From the IMG/VR virus record IMGVR_UViG_3300027759_000485, positions 1-21,596 of that record: a stretch of 21,596 nucleotides of DNA. The stretch is one strand, 5' to 3'. Numbering within the stretch: the first letter of the stretch is position 1; each line of letters begins with the position of its first letter. This DNA is from a virus. The notes beneath the pieces were generated by a model. That model was not told where the DNA came from. It did no database searches and saw only the letters and a program-made list of their open reading frames with translations. Shown piece after piece: positions 14,563 to 21,023 of this stretch. The position numbers and the translations under genes were made by a program.

Positions 14563-15345
14563 TTGAGCAACAAATGGTTCTTCACAGCAGATTGTCATTT
14601 TGGTCATGCAAACATCATCAAATATTGCAAAAGACCATTCATTTCAAACAATGACATGAAAATCTGCGATTTGATCAAGAATGGCACCATACCCGCATCT
14701 GACTACAAGGTTCCTGAAATTAGCATTGATCTGATGGATAAGACAATTGCTAAAAGCATAAACGAAGTAGTAGGTAAAAATGACAACTTGGTGATTGTTG
14801 GGGATTTCTGTCTCCCTCATGGTGACAAAAATGAAAAATATTATCGTAGCATGATTAATTGCCAAAATGTTTTTCTAGTTTTGGGCAATCACGATGACAG
14901 AGATGCCTGCTCGGATGTTTTCACCGCATGTTACGAAAATTATTTATTCAAGATCGATGGGCAAAAAATATTTGTCAATCATTATCCAGCTAGATCTTGG
15001 AATAAGTCTAGCCAAGGATCATGGATGCTATATGGACATGTTCATGATGCATTTCATGATGAAGACAATGGTAGTCTTTCAAAACATGATAAACATGTTT
15101 TGTCTGAAAGTTTTGCTTCATTGATAAGAAAAAGAGGAATTCAACAGGATGGTCTTTTAGACGAATTGCTTGAAATTGTCGCTTCAATGAACGGTTCTCA
15201 ATTAACTTTGGATGTAGGTGTCGATAATTTGTTGAGACCAGATTTGCCATTTGGCACTCCTTGGTCAATGTCTGATATTAGGGCTTATATGCAAGAGAAA
15301 ATTCCATTATGGAATGCACGAAAAACTGTTCATAGATTGATTTGA
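14563..15345 (+). CDS. calcineurin-like metallophosphoesterase
   Basis: All metal-binding blocks of the calcineurin-like phosphoesterase fold are present in the 260-aa product: FTADCHFGHANII (residues 7-19; D10, H12), GD (80-81), LGNHDDRD (107-114), VNHYPA (138-143) and YGHVHDAFH (157-165), then a LDVGVDN strand (216-222). The start is the TTG at 14563: it gives MSNKWFFTADCHFGH, the normal family start, follows a GGGGG by 10 bases, and begins right after the preceding stop; the frame is open further upstream but the extension looks non-native. An insert of ~50 residues separates GHVH from DVGVD. Phage members act on phosphodiesters or phosphoproteins; the substrate is unknown. Confidence 0.88.
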   Translation: MSNKWFFTADCHFGHANIIKYCKRPFISNNDMKICDLIKNGTIPASDYKVPEISIDLMDKTIAKSINEVVGKNDNLVIVGDFCLPHGDKNEKYYRSMINCQNVFLVLGNHDDRDACSDVFTACYENYLFKIDGQKIFVNHYPARSWNKSSQGSWMLYGHVHDAFHDEDNGSLSKHDKHVLSESFASLIRKRGIQQDGLLDELLEIVASMNGSQLTLDVGVDNLLRPDLPFGTPWSMSDIRAYMQEKIPLWNARKTVHRLI

Positions 15346-15387
15346 CATTCTTTTATTTACAACCAATCGAATTCATGGTAGTTTGCT

Positions 15388-15408
15388 CCTGTGTGACAGA
15401 CACACAGG
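15388..15408. promoter_or_regulatory. 8-bp inverted repeat upstream of the secreted-protein gene
   Basis: CCTGTGTG-ACAGA-CACACAGG is a perfect 8-bp inverted repeat with a 5-base spacer in the 111-base gap after the phosphoesterase. It is followed by GATAAT (15409-15414), which could be a -10 element, but the best upstream hexamer (TTGCTC, 15383-15388) is 20 bases away. No T tract follows, so an operator or leader hairpin is more likely than a terminator. Confidence 0.45.
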
Positions 15409-15456
15409 GATAATGCGACCCTGACACTCGCATTGATTTTGGTGAGGATGATCCAC

Positions 15457-15798
15457 ATGAGGATTTTCGCTGCTTTCGCTTTGGTTTTTGTTGTAGCTTC
15501 CAGCGCACAGGCTAAACCTTTCGGTTTGTTTTCGCCACGAAAGACAACTAACAACAGGCCCGTGGCGAACGCTGTTAATTTTTCGCTAGGCACCGCTCAG
15601 TCTGTTGCCAACCATATGGCCAAAATAGGAAGAATAGGCCATTTTGGCGGCAACCCCTATCCCCGTGAAGGGGTTGGAATGGGTACAACTGCACAACAAG
15701 CGATTCGTAATTGTTGCTTTTATGGACAATACACCATCAAGGATCAAGGTGTAGCCCAAGGAAATAACGGGATGTGGTACGCTTGTAATCGATATTGA
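15457..15798 (+). CDS. small secreted protein, CCxxG-type, cargo-gene-like
   Basis: 113 aa with a clear Sec signal peptide: MRIFAAFALVFVVASSAQA, cleavage expected after AQA at residue 19. The mature part has QSVANHMAKIGRIGHFGG, EGVGMG, AIRNCCFYG (C86, C87), and a GVAQGNNGMWYACNRY end (C110). The order H...G.REGVG...CC...GxxYxxxx resembles small secreted proteins I associate with Planctomycetes-like bacteria and is faintly CAP/SCP-like, but that is recollection, not proof. The ATG at 15457 is preferred: GAGG lies 9 bases upstream and the signal peptide starts there. Hairpins on both sides make it look like a self-contained transferred unit. Confidence 0.78.
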   Translation: MRIFAAFALVFVVASSAQAKPFGLFSPRKTTNNRPVANAVNFSLGTAQSVANHMAKIGRIGHFGGNPYPREGVGMGTTAQQAIRNCCFYGQYTIKDQGVAQGNNGMWYACNRY

Positions 15799-15821
15799 TT
15801 TAATAGCAGTATAACAATTTC

Positions 15822-15854
15822 AAAAAAACCGGGACATTTTTGTCTCGGTTTTTT
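15822..15854 (+). terminator. strong intrinsic terminator
   Basis: AAAAAACCGGGACA, a TTTT loop and TGTCTCGGTTTTTT pair over ~14 positions with one G-U wobble, and the stem ends in a T run. With A and T tracts on both sides it can work in both directions. It closes the unit of the secreted protein. Confidence 0.92.
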
Positions 15855-15922
15855 ATTCTACACACTCTGATAAAATTGATGTCGAGGAATCAACTGCTCG
15901 ATAATTTACAGGATAAAATTCT

Positions 15923-16723
15923 ATGAATAATAAGTTCCTAATCGGACAACGCCTTGTCTTTCAGAACCAAGAAGTTTGTGTAATCACACATGATTCGGAA
16001 AAAAATAAATACTTTTGTCAGGTAGGAGAGGCTGGTTTGCAAATGTGGATTCCTGAAGATCAACTTCAGGAAGGATTGCCAGATGGTCCTCCAACTACGC
16101 ATTTCAATAGGCGAACTCCTCATCTCATGATTGTGGATAGCTTTTATAAAAATCCTGATGAAATTCGCAACTTCGCTATGCAGCAAGAGTTCACCTATGA
16201 TAATCGATTCTATAAGGGACAAAGAACCAAGGAAAGATATCTCTGGCCTTATCTTAAGGAAGAATTTGAAAGAATTATTGGAAGACCAATTGTTGACTGG
16301 TTAGATCAGCCAGCAAATGGATGTTTCCAAATCACTGGCTTTCAAGACCCCTTGGTTTATCATAGTGATGCTCAAAGCTATGCCGCTGCAATTTACCTCA
16401 CTCCATTTGCTCCTCCTTCAGCCGGAACAAGTTTTTGGCGTGATAAGAAGCATCATGTTCGTCGTCCTCCAAATCACCCTTTGGAATTTGATAGGTTCTC
16501 AAGCGATCAGGAAAGAATTCAAGTTGCAGATGAAGTTTACAATGACTACAACATTCTTCATCCTGATAATTGGGAATTAGTCGATAGGGTTGGAGCAATC
16601 TACAATCGTCTTGCTATTTGGGATGCAAAGATGATCCACTCGGCAAGTACATACGAAGGACTAATTAGCGAAGTAGTTGATAAGGCAAGATTGGTTCAAC
16701 TTTTCTTTTTTACTGTTAGATAA
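15923..16723 (+). CDS. DUF6445-like 2OG-oxygenase-like protein
   Basis: 266 aa. After an N-terminal ~60-residue beta region (IGQRLVFQNQEVCVITHD), the main domain reads MIVDSFYKNPDEIRNFAM (start of family), then VYHSDAQSYAAAIYLTPFAPPSAGTSFWR with H147-x-D149, and at the end YNRLAIWDAKMIHSAS (H239) and ARLVQLFFF (R256). These match the HxD...H...R layout of 2OG-Fe(II) oxygenases in the arrangement of the DUF6445-type proteins found in phages and proteobacteria. Activity has not been shown for this family, to my knowledge. AGGA precedes the ATG by 10 bases. The gene stands alone between a terminator and a long hairpin. Confidence 0.78.
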   Translation: MNNKFLIGQRLVFQNQEVCVITHDSEKNKYFCQVGEAGLQMWIPEDQLQEGLPDGPPTTHFNRRTPHLMIVDSFYKNPDEIRNFAMQQEFTYDNRFYKGQRTKERYLWPYLKEEFERIIGRPIVDWLDQPANGCFQITGFQDPLVYHSDAQSYAAAIYLTPFAPPSAGTSFWRDKKHHVRRPPNHPLEFDRFSSDQERIQVADEVYNDYNILHPDNWELVDRVGAIYNRLAIWDAKMIHSASTYEGLISEVVDKARLVQLFFFTVR

Positions 16724-16742
16724 TTGGTATTTTTGAGAAAAT

Positions 16743-16784
16743 ATAGAACCCGCATTCTCTTTTTTTAGAGACTGCGGGTTCTAT
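16743..16784. terminator. long perfect hairpin between units (probable terminator or processing site)
   Basis: ATAGAACCCGCA and TGCGGGTTCTAT pair perfectly over 12 bp; an inner TCTCT/AGAGA can extend the stem around a T-rich loop. It lies between the DUF6445-like gene and the lectin cassette. The downstream flank is AT-rich (CATATATAAG) rather than a T run, so termination efficiency is uncertain. Confidence 0.7.
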
Positions 16785-16822
16785 CATATATAAGTTAGTT
16801 ATATTTTTCTGAGGAGCAAACC

Positions 16823-17551
16823 GTGGAAAATCAGGAAGAAGTTTTAGCACAAGTTAAATTAAACCATGCCAATCCTCTTGCCAATAAAAACATTGGCGAT
16901 ACTCCAATCAATTGGGATAGTAGTTCAGGTGATCCAACTGCTGTTGCAAATGCAGAATTTGATGGAACCAACTTCACAGCTTATTTTGAAAATAATCTAG
17001 TAGGAGTTTTTTTAACAGAAGCAACAAGTGATACAAAGGGAAGTATTTATTGGGACAAAACATTTGACTATACGAGAAATATACATTTTAGTGGCGTTAT
17101 TTCTGCTGGCAATGGAGATGGAGCAGACGGCATAACTGTATTTTTTGGTTGTGATAATTCATTGACTTCAAGAGATAATGCTACAAATGGAATAGCTATT
17201 TATTTCTCTGAATATGAAGGTAATATCGTGCAAATTTTTTGGGACGGTAATCAAATTTTTGATGTTTACGAAGATTTGGGAACAGGAGATTTCAATACAA
17301 ATTTTTCTTTAGATGATTTAACATGGAGACAATTTGATATTATTTATCAATATGTTGATATCACAAACTCTTATGTTACTGTTCTACTAAATGGCGTTTT
17401 CATTTGTCGTGTCAGAGTGGATGGCGAATGGGTCGAAAACGCTGGATCTATCGTTGGAATTAGTGGCTGGTGTGGTGCCAGCAATAATGATCATTGTTGC
17501 AAAAAGTTTCAGGCGAAAAGTGCAAATCCTTGGCTTTTGATTAATGGGTAA
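16823..17551 (+). CDS. L-type-lectin-like protein 1
   Basis: 242 aa starting at GTG, behind a strong GAGGAG. One concanavalin-A-like domain: NHANPLANKNIGDTPINWD (residues 14-32), GSIYWDKTFDY (73-83), the L-type lectin hallmark ADGITVFFG (101-109), an IAIYFSEYEGN strand, a VTVLLNGVF strand, and IVGISGWCGAS near the end, closing with ANPWLLING. In legume and bacterial lectins the corresponding Asp/Gly block supports metal and sugar binding. No signal peptide. It is the first of three tandem paralogues (16823-19826) sharing the ANPL...GD...W...DPT start and the NPWL end. Probably glycan-binding; virion location is likely but unproven. Confidence 0.78.
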   Translation: MENQEEVLAQVKLNHANPLANKNIGDTPINWDSSSGDPTAVANAEFDGTNFTAYFENNLVGVFLTEATSDTKGSIYWDKTFDYTRNIHFSGVISAGNGDGADGITVFFGCDNSLTSRDNATNGIAIYFSEYEGNIVQIFWDGNQIFDVYEDLGTGDFNTNFSLDDLTWRQFDIIYQYVDITNSYVTVLLNGVFICRVRVDGEWVENAGSIVGISGWCGASNNDHCCKKFQAKSANPWLLING

Positions 17552-17565
17552 AGAAAGAGGTAAAA

Positions 17566-18948
17566 ATGCAAAACAATAGCGGACCAAAAAAATCTAGAAA
17601 TCCACTACAACCAGAAGCTCTTGGTGATTCTCCAATAGTTTGGAACAGTGGAATGGGTGATCCAACTTTACTTGGAGCCAATCTTAATGGAAATGCGAGT
17701 TTCGTTGATGCAGATAAAGGAGTTATACTTTCTACTGATTCAGATGGAAGTTCAGGAAGTTTGTATTGGCAAAATAATTTTGATTATGCAAATGATCTCT
17801 ACATTAAGATGACCATCCATGCTGACCATATTTCTGGAAGTGGTGGACTTGGATGGACTTTGTTTTTAGGTTCTGATACAAATTATACATTTATAAATGA
17901 CGAAACAGGTTCAATAAATGTGTTTTTTGACGATGGTTTTTATGGTAATCCTTTTACCGATGCTCTTAGTTTGTGGGTTGATGGAACGAAAGTAGGAGGA
18001 GAAGGGTCAAATTATTATGTGGCTGATCCTCTTGATAATTCAGTTTCAAAAAATGTTGAGGTTTTATTCCAACACGATAAATCTGATTTTAATTACATAA
18101 CAGTTTTTATAGATGGTAAATATATTTGCAAAGCAAATGTAGGGACATGGACACCCGGCGGCAACTTTATTGGAGTAAGTGCTGCAAGCTCAGTTAGTTC
18201 AGAATATGTCAACAACCATTACATAAAATCCATGGAAGTAAGAAGCATAGTTCCATGGATAAATGTCAATTATCCAAAAATTCCAAAGAAAAATGATAAA
18301 ATTTTTATTCTCATCAATGACACTTATGTTGATTATGTTGCTGAGGGATCTGACTTTGGAAATGAACCAAACAATATTATGGCTTACTTAGATGCTAATA
18401 CCATCGCTTATGAAACATTTATAGACATATCAGAGTCTGGATGGGACAATATATTTGTTTTAGGAAAAGCTGGTTATGTTATGATTTCTGACATTGAAAA
18501 TGATGATATTCTTCCAGATTTGACTTCAGGCGCTAAAAATAAAATCAACAATTTTGTTTCTTCTGGTGGTAAGTTGTTGATGTTTAACCCCTCAAATGGA
18601 GATGTGGTTCCTTTCTTGAACGATATATTTAGCTTTAGTATTACTGGTGGTGGAGAGGGTGGACCTTCTGAGCCAATAAGCCTCACAGTTGATGGTTCTG
18701 GTCTTTTCCCAAGTGAAAGTGCTACTATTCCCAATTTAGATGCTACTAGTTCTTTAGACACTACTAGTTTGCCAGTAAATTCTGTAACAATTTACGAGGA
18801 AAATGGTGCGAATGAATCTGTAGTAACCATGATTCCATATGGTTCTGGGAAAATATATGTTCTTGGCTGGGATTGGTATGATGCTGCGCCGATAGGTGCA
18901 GAAGATGGTGGTTGGCTACATTTGCTTGAGTCTATTTTGCAATCTTGA
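17566..18948 (+). CDS. L-type-lectin-like protein 2 fused to an amidotransferase-like domain
   Basis: 460 aa in two parts. Residues ~11-235 are the lectin-like domain shared with both neighbours (NPLQPEALGDSPIVWN, GSLYWQNNFDY, LGWTLFLGSD, YITVFIDGKYICKA, IGVSAAS, VPWINVN). Residues ~245-460 form an alpha/beta domain like class I glutamine-amidotransferase or DUF4350/ThuA-type folds: KIFILINDTYVDYV, WDNIFVLGKAGYVMI, INNFVSSGGKLLMFNP, and YGSGKIYVLGWDWYD near the end. No catalytic Cys in the nucleophile-elbow position, so probably a non-catalytic or different-activity member. AAGAGGT precedes the ATG. The next gene starts 8 bases after the stop. The combination in a phage is unusual. Confidence 0.75.
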   Translation: MQNNSGPKKSRNPLQPEALGDSPIVWNSGMGDPTLLGANLNGNASFVDADKGVILSTDSDGSSGSLYWQNNFDYANDLYIKMTIHADHISGSGGLGWTLFLGSDTNYTFINDETGSINVFFDDGFYGNPFTDALSLWVDGTKVGGEGSNYYVADPLDNSVSKNVEVLFQHDKSDFNYITVFIDGKYICKANVGTWTPGGNFIGVSAASSVSSEYVNNHYIKSMEVRSIVPWINVNYPKIPKKNDKIFILINDTYVDYVAEGSDFGNEPNNIMAYLDANTIAYETFIDISESGWDNIFVLGKAGYVMISDIENDDILPDLTSGAKNKINNFVSSGGKLLMFNPSNGDVVPFLNDIFSFSITGGGEGGPSEPISLTVDGSGLFPSESATIPNLDATSSLDTTSLPVNSVTIYEENGANESVVTMIPYGSGKIYVLGWDWYDAAPIGAEDGGWLHLLESILQS

Positions 18949-18956
18949 GGAGTGAA

Positions 18957-19826
18957 ATGTTAAATCTTGATGTATCAACGGATAAATTTGCAGATTTGAA
19001 AAAACTTTTCAACAATGCTAATGTTCATTATCGAATATTTGGCACAAGCTCTGATGGTTTGACTACCACTTTGAAATTCAACAAAAAAGTTGATTTTGAA
19101 AAAGCCAAAGAAATAATCGATGGAAAAGTAGTTGCCCAAGGTAATCTTATTCATGCAAATCCACTAGGTAGTATAAACATTGGAGATAATCACATCGATT
19201 GGCTTGGAGATATGGGTAGCCCCACTTTGTTTGGTGGCACTGTGAATGGAGATGCTTCATATTTAGGCGATATTTCTGGTCCCCAAAAAAGGAATTTCGT
19301 ATATCTTACTCCAGATTCAAATAATCAGTTAGGCAGTATTGCTTGGGAAAAAAATTATAATTATTCTAAAAATATTTTAGTTAAGGCAACAACATACAGT
19401 GGCGGCGATAGCGGAGATGGAATAACATTCTTTTTTGGGTCCGATTCAGAGAATCATAGTGGTTCTGATGACAATGGAGCCCTTGCTGTTTACATTGATG
19501 AATTAAATGACAGTACAATTAAAGTTTATATTGAAGGATCTTTACAAACTACATTTTATACAAACCAAAATTTGGATTATGAAAGAGCAACGAGTTGGAT
19601 TTTTTTGATAAATTGGGAGTATGATTTTGCAGGCGACTTAAAAGGTTATTTGTCAGTTTACATCAACAATTCATTTCAATTGAAAATTGATATCACTTCT
19701 TGGGCACAAGAAGGTGGACCATACATTGGCGTTTCTGCTAAAACATCAGCAGGCACAAACAACAGGCATCTGATAAGTCAATTTCAAGTTATGGGCGCTA
19801 ATCCATGGCTTGCTATCAACAAGTAA
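18957..19826 (+). CDS. L-type-lectin-like protein 3 with N-terminal extension
   Basis: The ATG at 18957, 4 bases after GAGGAG, gives 289 aa. Residues 1-~60 form an extra small alpha/beta segment (LDVSTDKFADLKKLFNN, LTTTLKFNKKVDFEKAKEII) absent from the two paralogues. The lectin-like domain follows: LIHANPLGSINIGDNHIDW (64-82), GSIAWEKNYNY (126-136), DGITFFFG (154-161), LSVYINNSF, YIGVSAKTSAG and a GANPWLAINK end. No signal peptide. It is the last gene of the cassette and is followed by an intrinsic terminator. The extension looks like an interaction or capping domain; that is a guess from its position. Confidence 0.77.
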   Translation: MLNLDVSTDKFADLKKLFNNANVHYRIFGTSSDGLTTTLKFNKKVDFEKAKEIIDGKVVAQGNLIHANPLGSINIGDNHIDWLGDMGSPTLFGGTVNGDASYLGDISGPQKRNFVYLTPDSNNQLGSIAWEKNYNYSKNILVKATTYSGGDSGDGITFFFGSDSENHSGSDDNGALAVYIDELNDSTIKVYIEGSLQTTFYTNQNLDYERATSWIFLINWEYDFAGDLKGYLSVYINNSFQLKIDITSWAQEGGPYIGVSAKTSAGTNNRHLISQFQVMGANPWLAINK

Positions 19827-19862
19827 AAAAAGTTTGAAAAATTTTATCTATCCAACTGAATG

Positions 19863-19903
19863 AACTGCTTCCTTGATCGAATTAGATTAGGGAGCAGTTT
19901 TTT
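19863..19903 (+). terminator. intrinsic terminator after the lectin cassette
   Basis: AACTGCTTCCT and AGGGAGCAGTT pair over 11 positions (one G-U) around a 15-base loop and run into six T. It closes the three-gene lectin cassette. Confidence 0.88.
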
Positions 19904-19920
19904 GGTTTGGAGTGCTAATC

Positions 19921-20106
19921 ATGGCAAAGATCATGTTCTGGATTCATCGTTTTGATTCTGCAAAAACGGCTCAAATAATGACCAAGATCTTAAGAAGTAA
20001 GCCTTACATCAAGGTTTCCGTGCAGAAATACCGGGATATACAGATATATAATTCAGAGCATTCGTGCTTCGACTCGCCTATGACAACCAGTCTTATGGAC
20101 AGTTAA
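19921..20106 (+). CDS. small basic hypothetical protein
   Basis: The ATG at 19921, 8 bases after GGAG, gives 61 aa: MAKIMFWIHRFDSAKTAQIM, then a basic part (KILRSKPYIKVSVQKYRD) and a polar end. The GTG at 19912 is a less likely start because it overlaps the GGAG. It lies right after the cassette terminator, so it needs its own promoter, which I cannot identify. A UUCG-capped hairpin follows the stop. Not recognised; coding status is moderate. Confidence 0.5.
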   Translation: MAKIMFWIHRFDSAKTAQIMTKILRSKPYIKVSVQKYRDIQIYNSEHSCFDSPMTTSLMDS

Positions 20107-20107
20107 A

Positions 20108-20132
20108 TCTTTTGCTCTTCGGAGCTAAAAGA
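20108..20132 (+). other. C(UUCG)G-capped hairpin after the small ORF
   Basis: TCTTTTGCTC-TTCG-GAGC-T-AAAAGA forms a 10-bp stem with one bulged T and the very stable C(UUCG)G tetraloop, 2 bases after the stop codon. The T-rich stretch (TCTTTTCTT) is over 15 bases away, so it is a doubtful terminator; T4-like phages use such hairpins at gene boundaries. Confidence 0.7.
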
Positions 20133-20183
20133 ACTGGTCGAGGTGGTCTTTTCTTGATAGTTTCCAAGAATTGGTAATGTTAT

Positions 20184-20513
20184 ATGTTTCAATTTATCAT
20201 ACTAACTCTTGTTGGAATAATTTGTTCATTGATGTGTTATATTAGTTTTGATAAATCTTTACATAATAAATGGTGGTATATACCGGCAGGTTTAATGCTG
20301 GGGATAATGAGTAACAGCATGTGGATTTTAACCGCCAAGTATTTTGGAGATGAGAAAAAATTATACACATTTAGTCTTATGTGGGATATTTTATTTGTTG
20401 CTATTTATTATTTTCTACCATTGATATTTTTTGATATAAAGCTTGAAAAACATGGGTATATAGGTTTGCTTTTAATGGTAATAGGAATATTGATAATAAA
20501 AATAAAATTATAG
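20184..20513 (+). CDS. four-helix small membrane protein
   Basis: 109 aa and almost entirely hydrophobic, with four predicted membrane helices (about residues 2-21, 31-51, 63-83 and 90-107) joined by short loops containing KSLHNKWWY, KYFGDEKK and KLEKHGY. The size and four-helix layout are those of small DMT/SMR-type transporters, and the last helix (GYIGLLLMVIGILIIKIKL) resembles theirs, but the signature Glu in helix 1 of SMR pumps is missing. A holin is another possibility from size, though four helices are atypical. No good ribosome binding site is visible. It faces a minus-strand gene tail to tail with one base between stops. Confidence 0.68.
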   Translation: MFQFIILTLVGIICSLMCYISFDKSLHNKWWYIPAGLMLGIMSNSMWILTAKYFGDEKKLYTFSLMWDILFVAIYYFLPLIFFDIKLEKHGYIGLLLMVIGILIIKIKL

Positions 20514-20514
20514 T

Positions 20515-20952
20515 TTATTTATTTGCTATTGTTCCATCCAAAAATGGTATAGATAAATTTGTATCATCTGTTAGACTCCAAACAACATTCATCAAATTAG
20601 ATTTTTGCAATGCTATTTCGCATTTGTAGCATGGTTTTGCCAGTCTGAATTTTCCATGTCTATTTATTTTCATGCTAAGTATTGTTGTTTTTCTGTTGTA
20701 ATACTTTTCATCAAGTTTGAGGAGAAGGTCTGCCTCAGCATGAAGGAATGGGTATTTTTTCCAGTGTGCGATATTAAATTTTTGAGCTAATTTATATGCC
20801 TTCGCTGACATCATGACGGGATTGTTCTTCCCCATTTCTATAATTCTATTTTTTCTTATTGCAAAAGCATAATGAAAACCAGTGCGGCTTTTGTCCTCTC
20901 CCCAATCATCCAGCATGAGGCAAACACATTTATGGAGAGTAGAAGCTTTCAT
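20515..20952 (-). CDS. cytidine-deaminase-fold protein (HAE...PCxxC)
   Basis: 145-aa minus-strand protein. HAEADLLLKL (residues 71-80) supplies the zinc-binding His and proton-shuttle Glu, and KPCYKCEIAL (106-115) supplies the two Cys ligands (C108, C111); strands before each (FAIRKNRIIEMG and TILSMKINR) fit the deaminase fold. Deamination of a free nucleotide, a nucleoside or a base in RNA/DNA are all possible; it lacks the extra zinc motif of T4-type dCMP deaminase. No ribosome binding site precedes the ATG; a TATAAT (20958-20963, minus) lies so close that the message could be leaderless. It is divergent from the tRNA promoter. Confidence 0.82.
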   Translation of the reverse strand: MKASTLHKCVCLMLDDWGEDKSRTGFHYAFAIRKNRIIEMGKNNPVMMSAKAYKLAQKFNIAHWKKYPFLHAEADLLLKLDEKYYNRKTTILSMKINRHGKFRLAKPCYKCEIALQKSNLMNVVWSLTDDTNLSIPFLDGTIANK

Positions 20953-20957
20953 GAAAA

Positions 20958-20963
20958 ATTATA
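20958..20963 (-). promoter_or_regulatory. candidate -10 box for the deaminase-like gene
   Basis: On the minus strand TATAAT lies 5 bases before the ATG, preceded by TGTGGT, a near extended -10. No convincing -35 hexamer is visible. Normal spacing would place the start site at about the ATG. Confidence 0.35.
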
Positions 20964-20974
20964 ACCACATTCAA

Positions 20975-21003
20975 TTGACATGGCCATTACTTATTTGTAA
21001 AAT
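20975..21003 (+). promoter_or_regulatory. near-consensus sigma70 promoter for the tRNA gene
   Basis: TTGACA (20975-20980, perfect consensus), a 17-base spacer and TAAAAT (20998-21003). Initiation near 21010 would be ~14 bases before the tRNA 5' end. It is the best host-type promoter in the window. Confidence 0.85.
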
Positions 21004-21023
21004 TGAGAAGTCGAAAGACAATT

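Noticed and set aside
15876-15905. TTGATG-18-GATAAT as a promoter for the DUF6445-like gene.
   Set aside because: The predicted start would fall on the ribosome binding site (15909-15912), removing it; kept out of the annotation.
16787-16800. TATATAAG/TATAAGTT as a possible late promoter for the lectin cassette.
   Set aside because: It departs from TATAAATA and has no -35; the region is simply AT-rich. The cassette promoter remains unidentified.
16823-19826. Diversity-generating retroelement, because of the tandem lectin-like genes.
   Set aside because: The fold signals are L-type (ConA-like), not C-type, and no reverse transcriptase or adenine-variable repeat pair is seen in the window.
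20184-20513. Calling the four-helix protein an SMR efflux pump or holin.
   Set aside because: The helix 1 Glu of SMR pumps is missing and four helices are unusual for holins; left as an unassigned membrane protein.
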